From Baylisascaris procyonis (lineage: Eukaryota > Nematoda > Chromadorea > Rhabditida > Ascarididae): a DNA stretch of 64,000 nucleotides. A program made the translations under genes and the position numbers. This document shows positions 21,526 through 33,873 of this stretch, piece after piece. The stretch is taken from assembly GCA_037389465.1 (NCBI GenBank), contig JAZARR010000134.1:62001-126000 (forward strand), read 5' to 3'. Within the stretch, counting starts at the first letter, position 1. Each line of letters opens with the position of its first letter. The notes under the pieces are model-generated. The model saw only the letters and a list, made by a program, of their open reading frames with translations. It was not told the DNA's origin and did no database searches.

Positions 21526-22146
21526 ATGGACTTCGTTAGGCCGACACCGCCCGCAGCAGTACGGAAAAACGACAAGATGGAGGCAGACTTCAATCGACGA
21601 CATGGAGCTCGCGACCGTTCCTTCACACGAGGTGATCTCGTGCTCGTCAGAAACTATCCTTTTCAGAAGACGAGATGGACGAATGGAGTGGTGCTACGCA
21701 GACATGGCCGTGTCACCTACGACGTGCTGGTGGGATCAGAAGTTTGGACGCGTCATATTAACCAACTTCGCCGACGGAGCACCAAGCAGGATGACTCGCC
21801 AACAGATGCAATACTCACCTCGCTACTGGACGACTTCGAGGCTCGTCCAATCCCGTCAGCCATCCAAGTCACACCAGTGGACTCGCCAATCGTGCAGCAA
21901 CGGGCACAACCACAACAGAACGTCGACGGTCAACAGCCAGCAAAGGCTCCAGTGGATCTCCACCGCTCAACTCGCGATCTACACGCTCCACAACGTTTCA
22001 GCCCTGAAGATCAACGCAGGACATACCATGGACAGATGGATCGTGCACACAGGCGGACAGATCCTAGACATGGACGGACGGATCGACTTCCGCGGGGAGA
22101 TGTTGGGTATGGCGCCGAAGAGCCAACCCAAGATATTCGATCGTGA
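21526..22146 (+). CDS. Gypsy B integrase C-terminal tail, copy 1
   Basis: Continues the integrase tail after a TGA at 21523-21525. It has [40 protein letters not shown] and [13 protein letters not shown], parallel to the Gypsy A tail at 8860-9330. The last about 15 codons read into the 3' LTR, so the native end is uncertain. Confidence 0.7.
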   Translation: MDFVRPTPPAAVRKNDKMEADFNRRHGARDRSFTRGDLVLVRNYPFQKTRWTNGVVLRRHGRVTYDVLVGSEVWTRHINQLRRRSTKQDDSPTDAILTSLLDDFEARPIPSAIQVTPVDSPIVQQRAQPQQNVDGQQPAKAPVDLHRSTRDLHAPQRFSPEDQRRTYHGQMDRAHRRTDPRHGRTDRLPRGDVGYGAEEPTQDIRS

Positions 22147-22336
22147 TGAAACATTGTAGTAATCGCTTTGCACTTTTTAAGTGGTGAATCATCACAGTTT
22201 CACATGCACTTATTGAGTGGCCGTACATAATACCGTTGTCTGTCTTTGTGTCTTTGGCGGTATCTGAGACCTATAAAAGGCGGCTCTCAGCCCGTCAGAT
22301 TCGGTCCTTTCTGGTGTACGTCACGCTCTCTCGTCA
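22101..22336 (+). repeat. Gypsy B 3' LTR, left part, copy 1
   Basis: Starts TGTTGGGTATGG after GGGGAGA and matches the 5' LTR until GCTCTCTCGTCA. There a Penelope-like insertion begins. The remaining 145 bases of this LTR are absent from copy 1; in copy 2 they are at 59892-60036. Confidence 0.9.
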
Positions 22337-22576
22337 CTGTCGATGATTTATTAATATTCAATAATGAAAACTTTAAGCATACGGCAAATTTCATTTACGG
22401 TGAAGCATTACAGATTGAGATTACTTATGTTGGTAATATGGCCAATTTTTTGGATTTTAACTTATTTATTACACGTAATGGTGTGGTCACAAATGTATAT
22501 GATAAGACCGATCAGTTTAACTTTCCAGTTAACAAATATAATCAATTGGATAGTAATATTCCTCTGTTTATGCATA
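22337..22576 (+). mobile_element. Penelope-like RT fragment, copy 1 (cut at junction)
   Basis: 5'-truncated insertion that begins within the catalytic motif (VDDLLIF) and reads [12 protein letters not shown] and then [10 protein letters not shown] before the duplication junction ends it. The full remaining part is in copy 2 (57853-59891). Confidence 0.7.
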
Positions 22577-22577
22577 C
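22576..22577. other. Duplication or assembly junction
   Basis: Copy 1 follows copy 2 up to TGCATA, then copy 1 reads CCAAATCC where copy 2 reads AAAACCTC. The breakpoint interrupts a Penelope-like RT frame: copy 1 reads 16 unrelated codons and stops at about 22624, copy 2 carries on to 58331. The sequence to the right (22577 onward) does not occur elsewhere in the window. This is expected if a head-to-tail unit of about 35.5 kb starts here, but a false join would look the same. Confidence 0.85.
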
Positions 22578-23672
22578 CAAATCCAAAATTTTCATCATAG
22601 CACATAGACCAATGCTGCATTTGTAGCGACAAAGTTGAAGAGAAGTTCGTTTTATCATGAACTCATGAAGGTGGAAAATGAGAGCACCAAACGTTTTTTT
22701 TTTCACTTCAGTGATTCAGTTGGCGGAATATCATCGCTTACGGTCACAGTAGGCGACACACGAATATGTGTTTTCTCTCTTAGTTTTCGAACAAAAGTGG
22801 GTTAGACTCCAACTTGGCTGCTGCAATGGATGTGTAATTCCTTTTGGGAGACTCACCCACTAACATTCACTTTGAGGAAGAAATGTCTTTCGGCTGCTTA
22901 CTGGTTTTTGGATTTAATTGTCTAAATATCGAAAACAATATCCATTTTCGAATTCGATATTTGGCAACCTTGATATTTCGTTCCCACATAGTTGACCCGT
23001 TTGTCATCACTGTATGTTTATACGTCTAAGAATCCAATCTGATCACGTGCTTCCATCTGTATGTTAAATCCTCTTCTATCTGTGTCTCTGTGATTTTTGG
23101 GTTCATCTCGAAATCTCGATAATTTGCTGCATTAACTACTCTGCTCTTTTTAACAAATAAGAAAAGCTGGAAAAATTGACACAATGAAAACGAAACGAGA
23201 AATATGTTTCAAAGAATTGGGATACTCGTCGCCTTCGAATAAGTTGTAATATTTAATAAATCCGATAATTTCCTACTTTCTGTCGCAAACATTTTTTTCA
23301 GTTTATTTGATCGTTACAAATCGCACGGAATTCTAAAGCACTTCAGTAGATGTGAAAGTAGCTTGAAATCAGTTTATAATGGTGGTGATAAGAATTTCAA
23401 GAATTGGCTCCTATTTGGATCCATTCGAATTAGGTTCGCATTTTTTTCCAGTGTCTACAGCATCAGTCTTCATAATATCTCACTTATGATTGGGCATTTC
23501 TGAAGCGATTCCTTCCCTGTCAGCGTTAATGCTTCTTAGCGACCTTGTTTCAGGATACATGCATCACCAATAAATTCTGACAGGATTTGTTTATTTTGCA
23601 CTCGCGAGATTCATAGGATCGATAAATGCACTGTGATTTAGATGGCGGAGACTGATTCAGAAGATGTTACAG
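22577..23672. other. 1.1 kb without recognisable gene, left of gene B
   Basis: AT-rich unique sequence directly after the junction. No exon matching gene A exons 1-5 is visible, so gene B has no 5' exons here. Short ORFs (for example 22844-23029) show no family features. Confidence 0.6.
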
Positions 23673-26600
23673 GTTTGTGAGCGCAAAAGAACTGAGAAAG
23701 ATTGAAGAGGGCAAAACAGCGATTCTTGAAAAGAAACTCGAGCCAGTACCCTACTTGGCCATCTTCAAAAGCATCCCGATATGGGGCGTTTGGATTTGTT
23801 GCACTGGTGCTACATTTGGATATCAAATATTCGTCCAATACGGACCTATCTACTTAAATAAGGTTCAGCGATTTCCTGATCATTCTGTGAGCTTAGCTTA
23901 AGCCTATGAGGGAAAATGGTATGAGCATCATTCCCTTCCACTTCGCATTTATCTCACCTAGAACGATCTCTTGCGCTTTCTGATACAATACATTGAGTCG
24001 CACATCCGAACTCACGGTCTTAAAAGTTTGCTGACCCACCTATATCGACTTGAAATATAAAATAAGAAAAAATGTCATTTGCGAGCACATACTAGGATAT
24101 AAAAAGATGTTAGCATGCAGTTAGCTGAATTCACTTAAAGTTTACAAAAACGTGCAAAATTATTCGAATACGATTGCAAGAAACAGCTGAATTAACAGCA
24201 GTAATTTCATGCTACCTAGCAAATGCAAAAAAATGGCTCAGCGGCTGCTATTTTCTTCTAATGTAGGACATCGTTGATGGGGCATCACGAAGGTTTATGA
24301 GACCTGTATCATGGCAACAAATGAGGTTGCTGCTGCATCATTTTCAATTACTATCGGCTCTCATATCCGGATATTTCACATTTTGATACGTCCTACTCTC
24401 CGCATCACGGCGACGATGAACAAGATTTAAATATCATTCATTTTTTATAGGTCTACCATAAAAGACTCTGCCGATTTTCCACTGCATATTCCATAGTAAC
24501 AATTTTAGGAGTTTCGCTATTAGCGCAGTAATTACATTCTTCGAGGCTAATTCGCTCTTTGTTTACTACAGACAAGCCACCAGGTGATTCTATACCTGTT
24601 AGCTAATCTACTCAAGAATCTGCCAAATGCTTGTAAAATCCTTTTAATCCTTTTCAATCGCATGTACTTCTTTTACAAACCACTGCGACCTGAGCATAGT
24701 AAGAACTTCAGTAGAAACAAATTCAACGTGGAACAATTATTGTAGTGTCATCTAAAATTTGATCAATTTTTGGAGCCATAACATTCTTTTCAGCAATAGA
24801 AGATTTTTCAATAACGAACCTTTTCGTTTAGCGATACTTTGAGTTTAGATTCGTAAATATTCTTCAGCAACTTATGATCAAGCGAATTTTCAGGACAGTT
24901 ATGATATTACCAATATAAAAAAATTTTTTGTGTAACTGCATTTTCATTTCCGATTTCAGGTACTCAACTATGAAATAACCAATACTGGATTCATGACAGC
25001 GTTTCCTAATCTCGTCTCATGTTTTGCAAAAATTTTGGGGGGACCAATCAGCGACATGGCTACTTGTGTATCCGTCAAGAATCATGTTAAAATATTCACG
25101 ATTATTTCGCAAGGTCAACTTCACCATCTGTTGGCAAAAAGAAATAGGGCGTGTAATGATCAAAGCTTCTGGGAAATTTATAGGTGGTTATTTTTGCAAG
25201 AATTAGTCATGATGACCAGAAATTGTTCTTCTTCTCGAAAAGTGACTCACACTGCCCATCATACATTGATGTACTCGTTGCATTCTACGGCACAGTTTCC
25301 GTTAGAAAGAACGATAAATTTGCGATAGGCTGGAAAATTGTTGAGGATGTAAAGAAGATATTTAGCCAAAGTGATGAAAGTGGTCGTAGATTGTTGATTA
25401 CAATGGTCTTTGTTAGCCAAGAATGGAATATTCTTGTGACGAAAAATTGCTTTTTGGTGGAGGGTGTTTCGTTTTTATTAAAAACTCAGCAACACATTTC
25501 ATACATCGATGGAACATGCGTTGTGATGATTATTAATACTTATGAAAATGAACTTGGCCACACGATATGAGGAAATTTCATTCAAAAGTAGTGATGAACT
25601 ATTTATGTCTGCAGTTGTAAGAATTGAGGTACTATTGGAGGGGTAAATGTGAGATACTTGAGGCAACCAAAACAGTGGGCACTTTGCAATTAAAGTTTTT
25701 AGGCACAATGGCTTTATCGTTTATATGTCTGGCGCTTGTTCCGCCGAGAATGGTGTTCCTCGCTCAGGTTGCTTATACGGCTGCAGTCGCGTTCGGTGGC
25801 CTTATGTGGGTCGGACCAGTTAAAAGCGGAAGCCTTGTGAGCGCAATTACGATGATAAATTTTATCCAGACATTTATTTCAATGTGATTTTAAAAAATCT
25901 TCGTCACTTTCGATAATGTCTATGAGTTGTCTGAGATGTGAACACTTAGAGGGTGATTGCATAAGGAAGTAGTCTTAGAATGGAACTGATCTGATATCAT
26001 GCAAGGATAGCTGAAAAATGGGTTTTGTGTAAATTGGACAGCGAGCATAATAGAAAAACCTTAGCAGCCTCTTAACATAACGGTTGCGAATAGGTGAGCA
26101 CTCAAGGAAATTTCACGCAGCAGGATTTTATTCCAATAAAAAATGGTTTTCATGGGATAGCAACTTCCTGTCGTAGGATGTGACTAGAGAATGAAAAGAA
26201 TTTCCAAAGTCGCCAAATCGTCTATCGTCAGACACTCAAAAATACTCAAAACACACTCAAAAAAAAGAAAAGAAAAACAGATAACAGGAAGTAGGTGACA
26301 GATGAGATGTGGCAGCGTTCACCTAGGATCGATTCTATCTGTCTCCAAGTCGTTTCCGCAAATGATATTCACGCTGCAGTAGCACATGAAATATCTTGAA
26401 AGCACAGTTCCCAGGGTTCTCGGCTCAAAACTTCCTTTTTCTCGGCCTGTTTCCTTCATACCATTCGTAACTTCATTGAAAACTTTGCTTCAGTCAGTTC
26501 GGCTTTAAGAGGTCCTCCAATCCTGAATCTGCCGGCCCAATACCCCTTTTATGAAGGCTTCAGATATTTAACACAAAAAATTCAACGCATAAGGTGTAAT

Positions 26601-27962
26601 GATTTCACAGCCATATTCGCTTTCACTGACATTCGCCTTCGAACTTCCTTCACAATTCCTTCTTCTTCTCTTGCCTTTTCCACTTTCCAGCCACTTATGA
26701 GGATAACACAATTCTGGAGCAGGAGTTTCGAGAGTTAAAGAAAATTTGAATCTCGAATTATGCAGGTGGCAAGGCAACACGCTCACTTCGTTTTTGCGGT
26801 TATGTCGATCATCAACAGTGCAGGCATTCTTGTTCTTCCACCTTTTGTCAATGCTATCGCTCCAAACAACACCCCTCAACAATGGTGAGCGAGTTTAACG
26901 TCACTTTTCAGACATAAAATCCTGATGAAAAGTCCATTTATAAGAGACGGTAATTAACGGATTTTTAACGGAATTAACGGATTCTCCCATTTTAGGGGAA
27001 AGGTGTACCAATGTTCCTCAAACTATGCTCCTTTTGTTGATGACTTAAGTGATACAGAAGGAGCTCACAGTTTTCCAACTTTTCATACTAGCATATATTG
27101 CAGCAACGTTCTCTGATCTCGGCTTTGCCGCATCTCAAGCCTTTTGCCTATGAATTCAAAAATTTTGCATAATAAAGTCCAACTTCATCTTAAATTTTCT
27201 GCACTTTTCTTGAAAACTTTTTAGCACTTTTGCAAAATTTGCTTTACAAAATTGCATACTGACGAATTGCATTTGTGCATAGGCTCGGTGGGCTTGCACA
27301 AAGACGAACTGTTAATGCGAGATTAGCATGAGCGCTTAGTTCACTTGAAATTTGAAGTGCACTTAAATTGTCACTTAAGGACTTTTTATCGGTTAGGTTT
27401 CTTCATGTACCACTGTCCGACTGATAACTTATAGAAGAATTTGATAAGATGAACAAGAAAAAGAACCTCCTATCGTGCCAGCTGCTGTCTTGGCTCTCCA
27501 CAGATGCTATTGGCCTTTCGATTCTTAATCTGACTGAACTTTATCGATAGGATTTATGGGATGGGCTGATCAGGAATTCACGTTTTTGCATATTAGTTCC
27601 ACTAACCTCATATGAGAGCATTCAAAGAGTTGAAAGAAAAATCGAAAAACGTCTGCCTTAATAATTTTCAGTTTGAGGTTTCTGCTGCAAAGTATACTTT
27701 CGTAGAATTAAATAAAGTGATGCGATACAATTTCGGTCTTTATTTCCACTGCGTGAAGGACATCTATCCCATGATTGCATTGCCAATGCAGTGTCAACGT
27801 TTACCTTAGTGTTCACTCATTTTGCATAAAACATCTAGTGGACGAATTCGTGGGTGTTTTCTTGTAAATTCTGTCAATGATTTCAGGTCGGTGATTCTGT
27901 ACGCGATTTGTGCTTCAGTGGTCATATGCACAGCAGTGTTTGCATTTGTTGGTGAAGCATAG
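23673..27962 (+). CDS. MFS/SLC17-like transporter gene B (5'-truncated; exons 6-10 equivalents)
   Basis: Five exons: 23673-23862, 24960-25113, 25703-25836, 26766-26884, 27887-27962 (TAG at 27960). They encode about 223 residues, the C-terminal half of an MFS transporter. Key strings are SAKELRKIEEGK, IWGVWICCTGATFGYQIFVQ, EITNTGFMTAFPNL, LAQVAYTAAVAFGGLMWVGP and VARQHAHFVFAVMS. Exons 2-4 here are 154, 134 and 119 bases, identical in length to gene A exons 7, 8 and 9; the first is 190 against 187. This shows common descent with gene A. There is no start codon or N-terminal half between the junction and the first exon, which has a phase-2 acceptor (TTACAG|GTTTGTG). It may be a truncated pseudogene, or the 3' part of a chimera with gene A copy 1. 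Confidence 0.8.
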
Positions 27963-30900
27963 CCCGCATGGTGGACTGAACCGAACGCTAAGCACCACCA
28001 TTCACCTCATCGAAATGCCCTTCATATGCAGCAAATCGGTAATGCTGCCCCGTGTTAATGCATCATCTAAAAAAGTAGATGATTAGAGATTTCGTTTAAC
28101 GCCCTGTAGGGAACGACTTTTACCATTGTTGTCATTCTATCACTTTCCTCCAGTTATAGGTGCATAGATCTTGGAAGCATCGTGTGTTTGATGTCATAAT
28201 TCAGTTGAAGAATTGTATTTGCCGATATGATTGAATAATGGTGCAGCGTTGCCATTAATTTGATAGCAATGAGTTGAGTTGCAGCACTTTGAGGATGCTA
28301 TGTTTCATTGATGAACGTGTGCAGCTTATTTTTGATCAGTGAGTATGGAATTCTCGAAATGAAGTCACAACAGCTTGTTTAGTGAATTACGAGTTTTGTC
28401 AGAATTGCCACCGCATCAAATATTCAGCGGAGAGCTGTAATCATGCGCGTTACATCTTCCCTCTTCCGTAATCATAATCTTTTTGTTGTCGAGCTCCGTG
28501 CGCAAATTTATACTCTTTATCCGCTGAGTAATAACGTGTCATCTGAATTGCTTAGCTTAGTGGTTGTTACCACATGTATAGGAATTTGGGGGGAGGGGGA
28601 GGGAGGGAAGAGGAAACTTGAAGGAGAAGAGGGAGCAGAAATGAAATTAAAATCCTGTACCTTCACTCAGATGTTTGAATTCTCGAGATTCATTGAATTT
28701 CCTGAAGGAATTCTTCTCGTTTTTTATCATCAGAAAACAACCTTACTGGGCTCTAAAATCTGTTCTTGATTTCCACCAAAATCCCAATCTTTTCACACAA
28801 AATCCCTCCTAGCAGCTGACGATCGTCCAAATTGACAACCCTTTCTGCCACCTGGAATTTTCGGTTCCTTCATTGCCGGTAGTAGGAATATGATGCACGA
28901 CGACGTCTTAACCACATGCATCGGTGCATTTTATGATGGTGCTGATGCATATCTTCAGATACAATTGCCTATTTTGTGCCATACTTGAAATGTGCTTGTG
29001 TGTCTTGAATTCAATTACTATAGCGTATATCATTATAATAAGCACTTATGAGTTATTCATTATGAGATTTGATCGGAGTTACGGAGTTCCAATGCACTGT
29101 AATCAGAAACTCTCGCTGAGTCGAACTGAACGTAGACTGACTTCCATCTTAAAGCTTAAAGTCATCTTAATCCAACGAGGCACTGCAGTCATTCCAATAA
29201 TGTTTAGCACACAACTTGCTAATATCGATGGTTGTGGCTTGTTGTAGCGATAAGCGGTGTGCAATCCTAATCCTTGTAAATGATTTGAAGATGCCTGCTA
29301 CCTTAGTGGTCGGAGCTTTACGATGAAATCAAATTGTAATAGTCACTGATTTTGAAAGGAAACAGTGAATGAATGCCTATTATCTAGTTGCGCTAATTTC
29401 TAAATAACCTGCGAAGTTGACTTCAAAACAGCTTTGGGTTGCATATTTTTATCATTTGACTTGGAAAGCTTGTAATGTGTTATCTTCCGAAAAGATTCTA
29501 ACAGAATTTGATGATGAGAATTTCCCATAGAATGCCTTCTATGGAAATTCGAAAATGATACTAGTGAAAACTTTGCACATTTTCCAATCCATCGTGAGTC
29601 TTTATTTCCCGGCCAGTCGAATACATCCATCCTACGCATTTGTAGTTTGCGACCTGGAAAAATGGCCCAAATCCTCTACATTTTTCCATTTTTTCCGTCG
29701 CAATCTGAAATCTGAAACCAACGGTACGGTTTTATGCGTATGAATGACACATTCTAAAATCTCATGTCGTTTTATTCAGCGCATCAAATCCGAAAGCGGA
29801 GATCGAACATAATCGAAAACAACAAAAATTGTTATATATGTATTTGTCCGGCGCATCGAATTGCAGCGCGATGAAGTTGTTTTTTTTTTCTACTGCAATT
29901 GAAGTGCACAGCACTTTCTGTTGGGATTCTGAAATTTGGTTAGAACATTGTCATTTTCGAATATGTCCTCCAATAAGCGGCTTAACAGTTCGCTACTTTT
30001 TCAGAAGTGTTATGGCATAGTCCGACTGCCTTTTCGATAACGCAGTATTTTGACCTCACACGCAGTCTCATGTGTCATATACTGATTTTTCGCTCCGCGG
30101 TGCAAAATCGTTCTTCGATACTTTTTAGTAAATATTTCAAGTTCCTATAGGATACTTACCTTCCGTTCCCATTTCAGTCCACAATATACTAGACAGTCAT
30201 CGTGCATACGATATTGCTTTTGCAAAACGCGAGTTCATGTCTAACTATGAATGTTAAGCCTTTTTTGAGGGTCTCTCTTCATCTGTCACAAAGAGCAAGG
30301 GTCAGTATTGTGATTAGTAATATAATCGTTCACTAATATTCAACTAGCAGTTTCATCATTGCACATCAAAATTGGACTGCCTATTTGTATTCATTATTGG
30401 TTAGTTTTTGTTGTTTCACATAATAAATACTTTCATACTTTGCGGTGATAAAATGGTGATTCAAGGATTAACTGCAGAGTAAAAAAGCCTGCTTATGTGA
30501 TCAAAACTCAACAGTCAAAAAGCAAATCCCTTCTTTTGTCAATTGAAAAACAAAGTGATTAGAGTGTTGTATGGAAAAGTAAAGGATATTATAATTATGC
30601 CGAAATCATTGGCAATATACAAATTTTCGCACTTGGAATCCCATCTTTTTTCATAGTTAAACGGTTTGAAAAGTTTCAAACAGCATGTGTAAGAAGAGCT
30701 AGAGAGCGGAATAATAATTTGTCAATGCAATGAACTACGAGGACTTGAAGAAATGTAACTGTGCGCACAATAATTTGTGCATAACAGTCATGGAATCGCG
30801 TATCGACAACCAATAAACGATAGGTAAAATTTTTAGGGAAAGCCTAGTTCATTTATGAGATCATAAAATTGGCGTAAGAATGCACGACAAAAGCGCCCAT

Positions 30901-32948
30901 TGTATATTTTTTAAAGATATCAACATAGTAAAGAAAAATTTGTTTTCGTTGCAAAATTTACATCTTCTGCAAATCTTCACGTCGATATGCTTCGCATAGT
31001 TTGAAATGAATAGAATAAGAGGTTCTAGCAAATTTAATTGATGGAAATCGTTTTCTGAATGCAAATTAGTGCTCTCATGAAAGTTGTTCTACTCTATGCA
31101 GTTATATAATGGCATTGCACACAGCAATACATTAGAAGTGCATAAAGTCGACGAAAACTCTGCTAAATCAACATCATTCGATTTGACAAAACAATTAATA
31201 AATGATGTTATATTAGTTGATTTAGCTTGCTTCGTGAGAGTGAAGGTAGTGGATTCCAGTAATCTGTTGGTAAAACATCTGTTTTAGGTGTGCATTTCAC
31301 ATGCCATATTAGCAATGCACTTTACATCTCTCAACTAACACGATTCATTCGATAGACACAACTCCAACTAGGCGATGATGCATCATCGCAACAAATAATT
31401 TTAGTATCTGCTCGGAGATGTGCATAACATGAGCAGATTATGGCACTTGAGCATTATGCATTTCGTGCAGAAACACTATTGAGTATTATGCGAATGACCT
31501 GTATATGTTGATAAAATACGACTTTCCACGAATTATTAAGTTTTTTTCCAAAATTATGAGACCAAATTCAAACGTTTTCTTGTTACTGTGCATAAAAGTT
31601 TACCTTGCTTCCTCAGAAAAGAAGGATCTTTTATTATCAGGAAATGAGCATTGGGATCCCTGAAAAAGGAGTGAAACATATGTTGCATGTTGCCTTCTCT
31701 TATAGCGGACAGTATTGCTTCCATTCCTTTTTCATCTCACTTCAGTTCGCTTTTTTTCGGTGTAGACGAACACATACTTCTTTGCCCACTCATGCGCTCT
31801 TTTGACTATCAATAAGCAGTTGAGCCTTTCAAGATTAAGTTCCTGGTAAAATGCAAGTATCTCTCTTATCTCATGATTTACATAGCTTTTCGATGGTGTA
31901 ATATAACACTTACGTTATTTTCAGCACTCACGTTACAATATATGGCCGCACGAATTTTAACAATATTCAGAAAACAAGGTCGCTATGTTGCCTCGCCAGA
32001 CACCGTATTCCCCAGCTGACCTCCCTGAGAACAAAATTTTTAGTCATTGCTTCATTCCATTTAAAATCACAAGCACTTAAATGTTTTGGAAGTACATCAT
32101 GAATGCGAATGTTCTCTGCATCATTACTACTATGAAATCAGCGTAAGTTGATTCAAAAGGGAAGGAGGAGGAAGGGGATGGTGGGAGGACAAGTGATAGT
32201 GGTCCATCATTCTGTAAAATCTACTCCGTTCATGAAGTTAATAGATTCATGGTATGGCTCTTTCCTGCTTTCATAGTTAACCATTTGTGGCTGTTGTTTC
32301 TACAAAATTTTCGACTGTTGAAGAGATTTGCGAAATATACTGACAAGATTTCCTCAAATTGCGCTTGCCCATACGATCTGGGCCTTCCGTAGTGGTCTAA
32401 ATTGTGACTGAAATTTTAACAGTGCAGCATTGTGTATTATAAAAAGCCAGAGGCATCCCGTGATCAATGACAGAAACTGTTTCCAAATATCGGTATGAAA
32501 AAAAAACTGACTGAGTAGTTTTTTTGTCGATTTTCAAGAGTTAAAAACGATGATTTTTACATGTTATAAAATAAATGCAGAAAGTGTATGAGGATGCAAT
32601 GCTCGATATGGTCAGCTCTATGCAGAAAATGATGCACTCGGGGAAGCGTTCGGTGTTTACTTCGATTGCATAATGAGTAATATTCATTTTTATGCAAATA
32701 TGCTATGGAACCCGACATCATTCAACTTCTGAACGTATTGATCATCCGCCTAAAAAACGCTACTGATAAGTGCGCATCGAGTGAGAGGAGCATCCAGTCG
32801 AATTGCGTTTTGTTGTTCGAGCAATTCTCTCCGGAAAAACATTCCCTTGCTTTCTCCCAGACCTAAGCCAACCGGCGGCACTCTGATTATTTCTGTTCGT
32901 TGATTGTGACTGAAGCCATGAAGAAGCATTTCTTCATTTCACCATGCA
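27963..32948. other. 5 kb without recognisable gene between gene B and BEL
   Basis: AT-rich sequence. I read both strands for conserved protein segments and splice-bounded exons and found none. Local items are a G-rich run at 28588-28607 and a purine-rich patch near 32158-32195. Short ORFs such as 28924-29247 look random. Confidence 0.6.
28588..28607 (+). other. G-quadruplex-like motif
   Basis: GGGGGGAGGGGGAGGGAGGG has four G-tracts of three or more separated by single A bases, followed by a purine-rich stretch. Confidence 0.7.
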
Positions 32949-32953
32949 GTTGC

Positions 32954-33558
32954 TGTAGGGGAAAAAGAGAAAATGAGAGATGAGAAGAGGGATGGCCTAC
33001 GGCGGAAGAGGAAGGGATGGGGGGTTCAGTGCCTAATATACAAAGCAAGCGAAATAATTGATCACAAGGAGAGGTCGATGCGCGAAACCGCCGAATTTTG
33101 TGAGCCTGTTGGCTCCTTTGCCTGTGGCCGCTATGGAGCGGCCGCCGAACTTCTATTTGGTGTCTTGTTGGCACCCGCGAGAACCTCCTTTTTTGGAGCG
33201 ATTGCTCCGGAATAGCTATTTTGGGTCCTTTGACCCAGCGATATTTGGACAGCTAACTTGTCCGTCCGCTGGTCCCGACTCAAACCCCTGAATCCTTCGA
33301 TGCTCACTTATATGCATGTAGATCGTCTGGAGATAACGCGGCTTGCTCATCCGTTGGGAACCAACGGAGATGCAAGTCTTCGGTAAGAAGGAGAGTGCTT
33401 GGCGGTCAGAGGGAACGGCAAACATGGGCTACATGGACATCACGTGCAGCAGGGAGTGCATGGCTGACTCACCTGCTGCCCGATTTCCACAACATGGCCG
33501 TTTCGTTTCTTCACGGTTTTTTTCCTCTTCTTTTATTCACTTCGCGACATTCGCGACA
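32954..33558 (-). repeat. BEL 3' LTR, copy 2
   Basis: 605 bases, TGTAGGGG...TCGCGACA in plus-strand view. It aligns end to end with 38590-39194. It differs more from the 5' LTR than the two Gypsy A LTRs differ from each other, so BEL inserted earlier. Confidence 0.92.
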
Positions 33559-33873
33559 CTCCCCTGGAGGAAGGTTGCCGTGGATGCAGACCTGCGCGTC
33601 TGCAGACGTGTTACTTGGGAAGGGACCGTGGAACGCAGTGTCATTCGCGTAGGTTCGCGGACTTCTTCACATCGTTTTGACCGAAATTTGCTATGTTCTC
33701 TTGCACAGCCGAACGCTGTTTGGCAACCGGTTTGTGCCTCATGAATACATTGGCGCGACATTTGTCGCAGAAAAATAACTTGTGCAACAATTGTTGCAAC
33801 GGTTAATTAAGCGTCGCGGAAATGTTAAGACAATTCACAGAAGATAGCTAACGAAGTAGAATAGTGTTGTTCC

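Larger units (their letters stand above)
19384..22336 (+). mobile_element. Gypsy LTR element B, copy 1 (3' LTR cut)
   Basis: Non-autonomous Gypsy relative of element A in gene A intron 9. It has 5' LTR 19384-19853, PBS from 19856, gag, protease, a short RT piece fused to the integrase tail, polypurine tract (GGGGAGA before 22101), then a partial 3' LTR 22101-22336 ending where a Penelope-like insertion starts. Left TSD AATGT is 19379-19383; its partner is only seen in copy 2 (60037-60041) because copy 1 is cut at 22576. Confidence 0.9.
1..22576. repeat. Large direct repeat, copy 1 (left end outside window)
   Basis: This segment matches 35522-58092 almost exactly at an offset of 35521, drifting to 35516 through small length changes. 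Differences I noticed: T-run at 3631 (7 vs 8), C-run at 3696 (5 vs 6), AT microsatellite at 4034 (one unit), A-run at 12731 (7 vs 6), one T/C substitution at 12816/48336, A-run at 15338 (9 vs 7), and T-runs at 16212 and 16221 (8 vs 7 each). Everything in it (BEL, Penelope fragment, Gypsy A, gene A exons 1-9, Gypsy B) occurs twice. Identity ends sharply at 22576. Confidence 0.98.

Noticed and set aside
22246..22626. 126-codon ORF starting in the Gypsy B 3' LTR
   Set aside because: Its first about 30 codons are LTR sequence and its last about 16 lie beyond the duplication junction; only the middle is the Penelope-like RT fragment.
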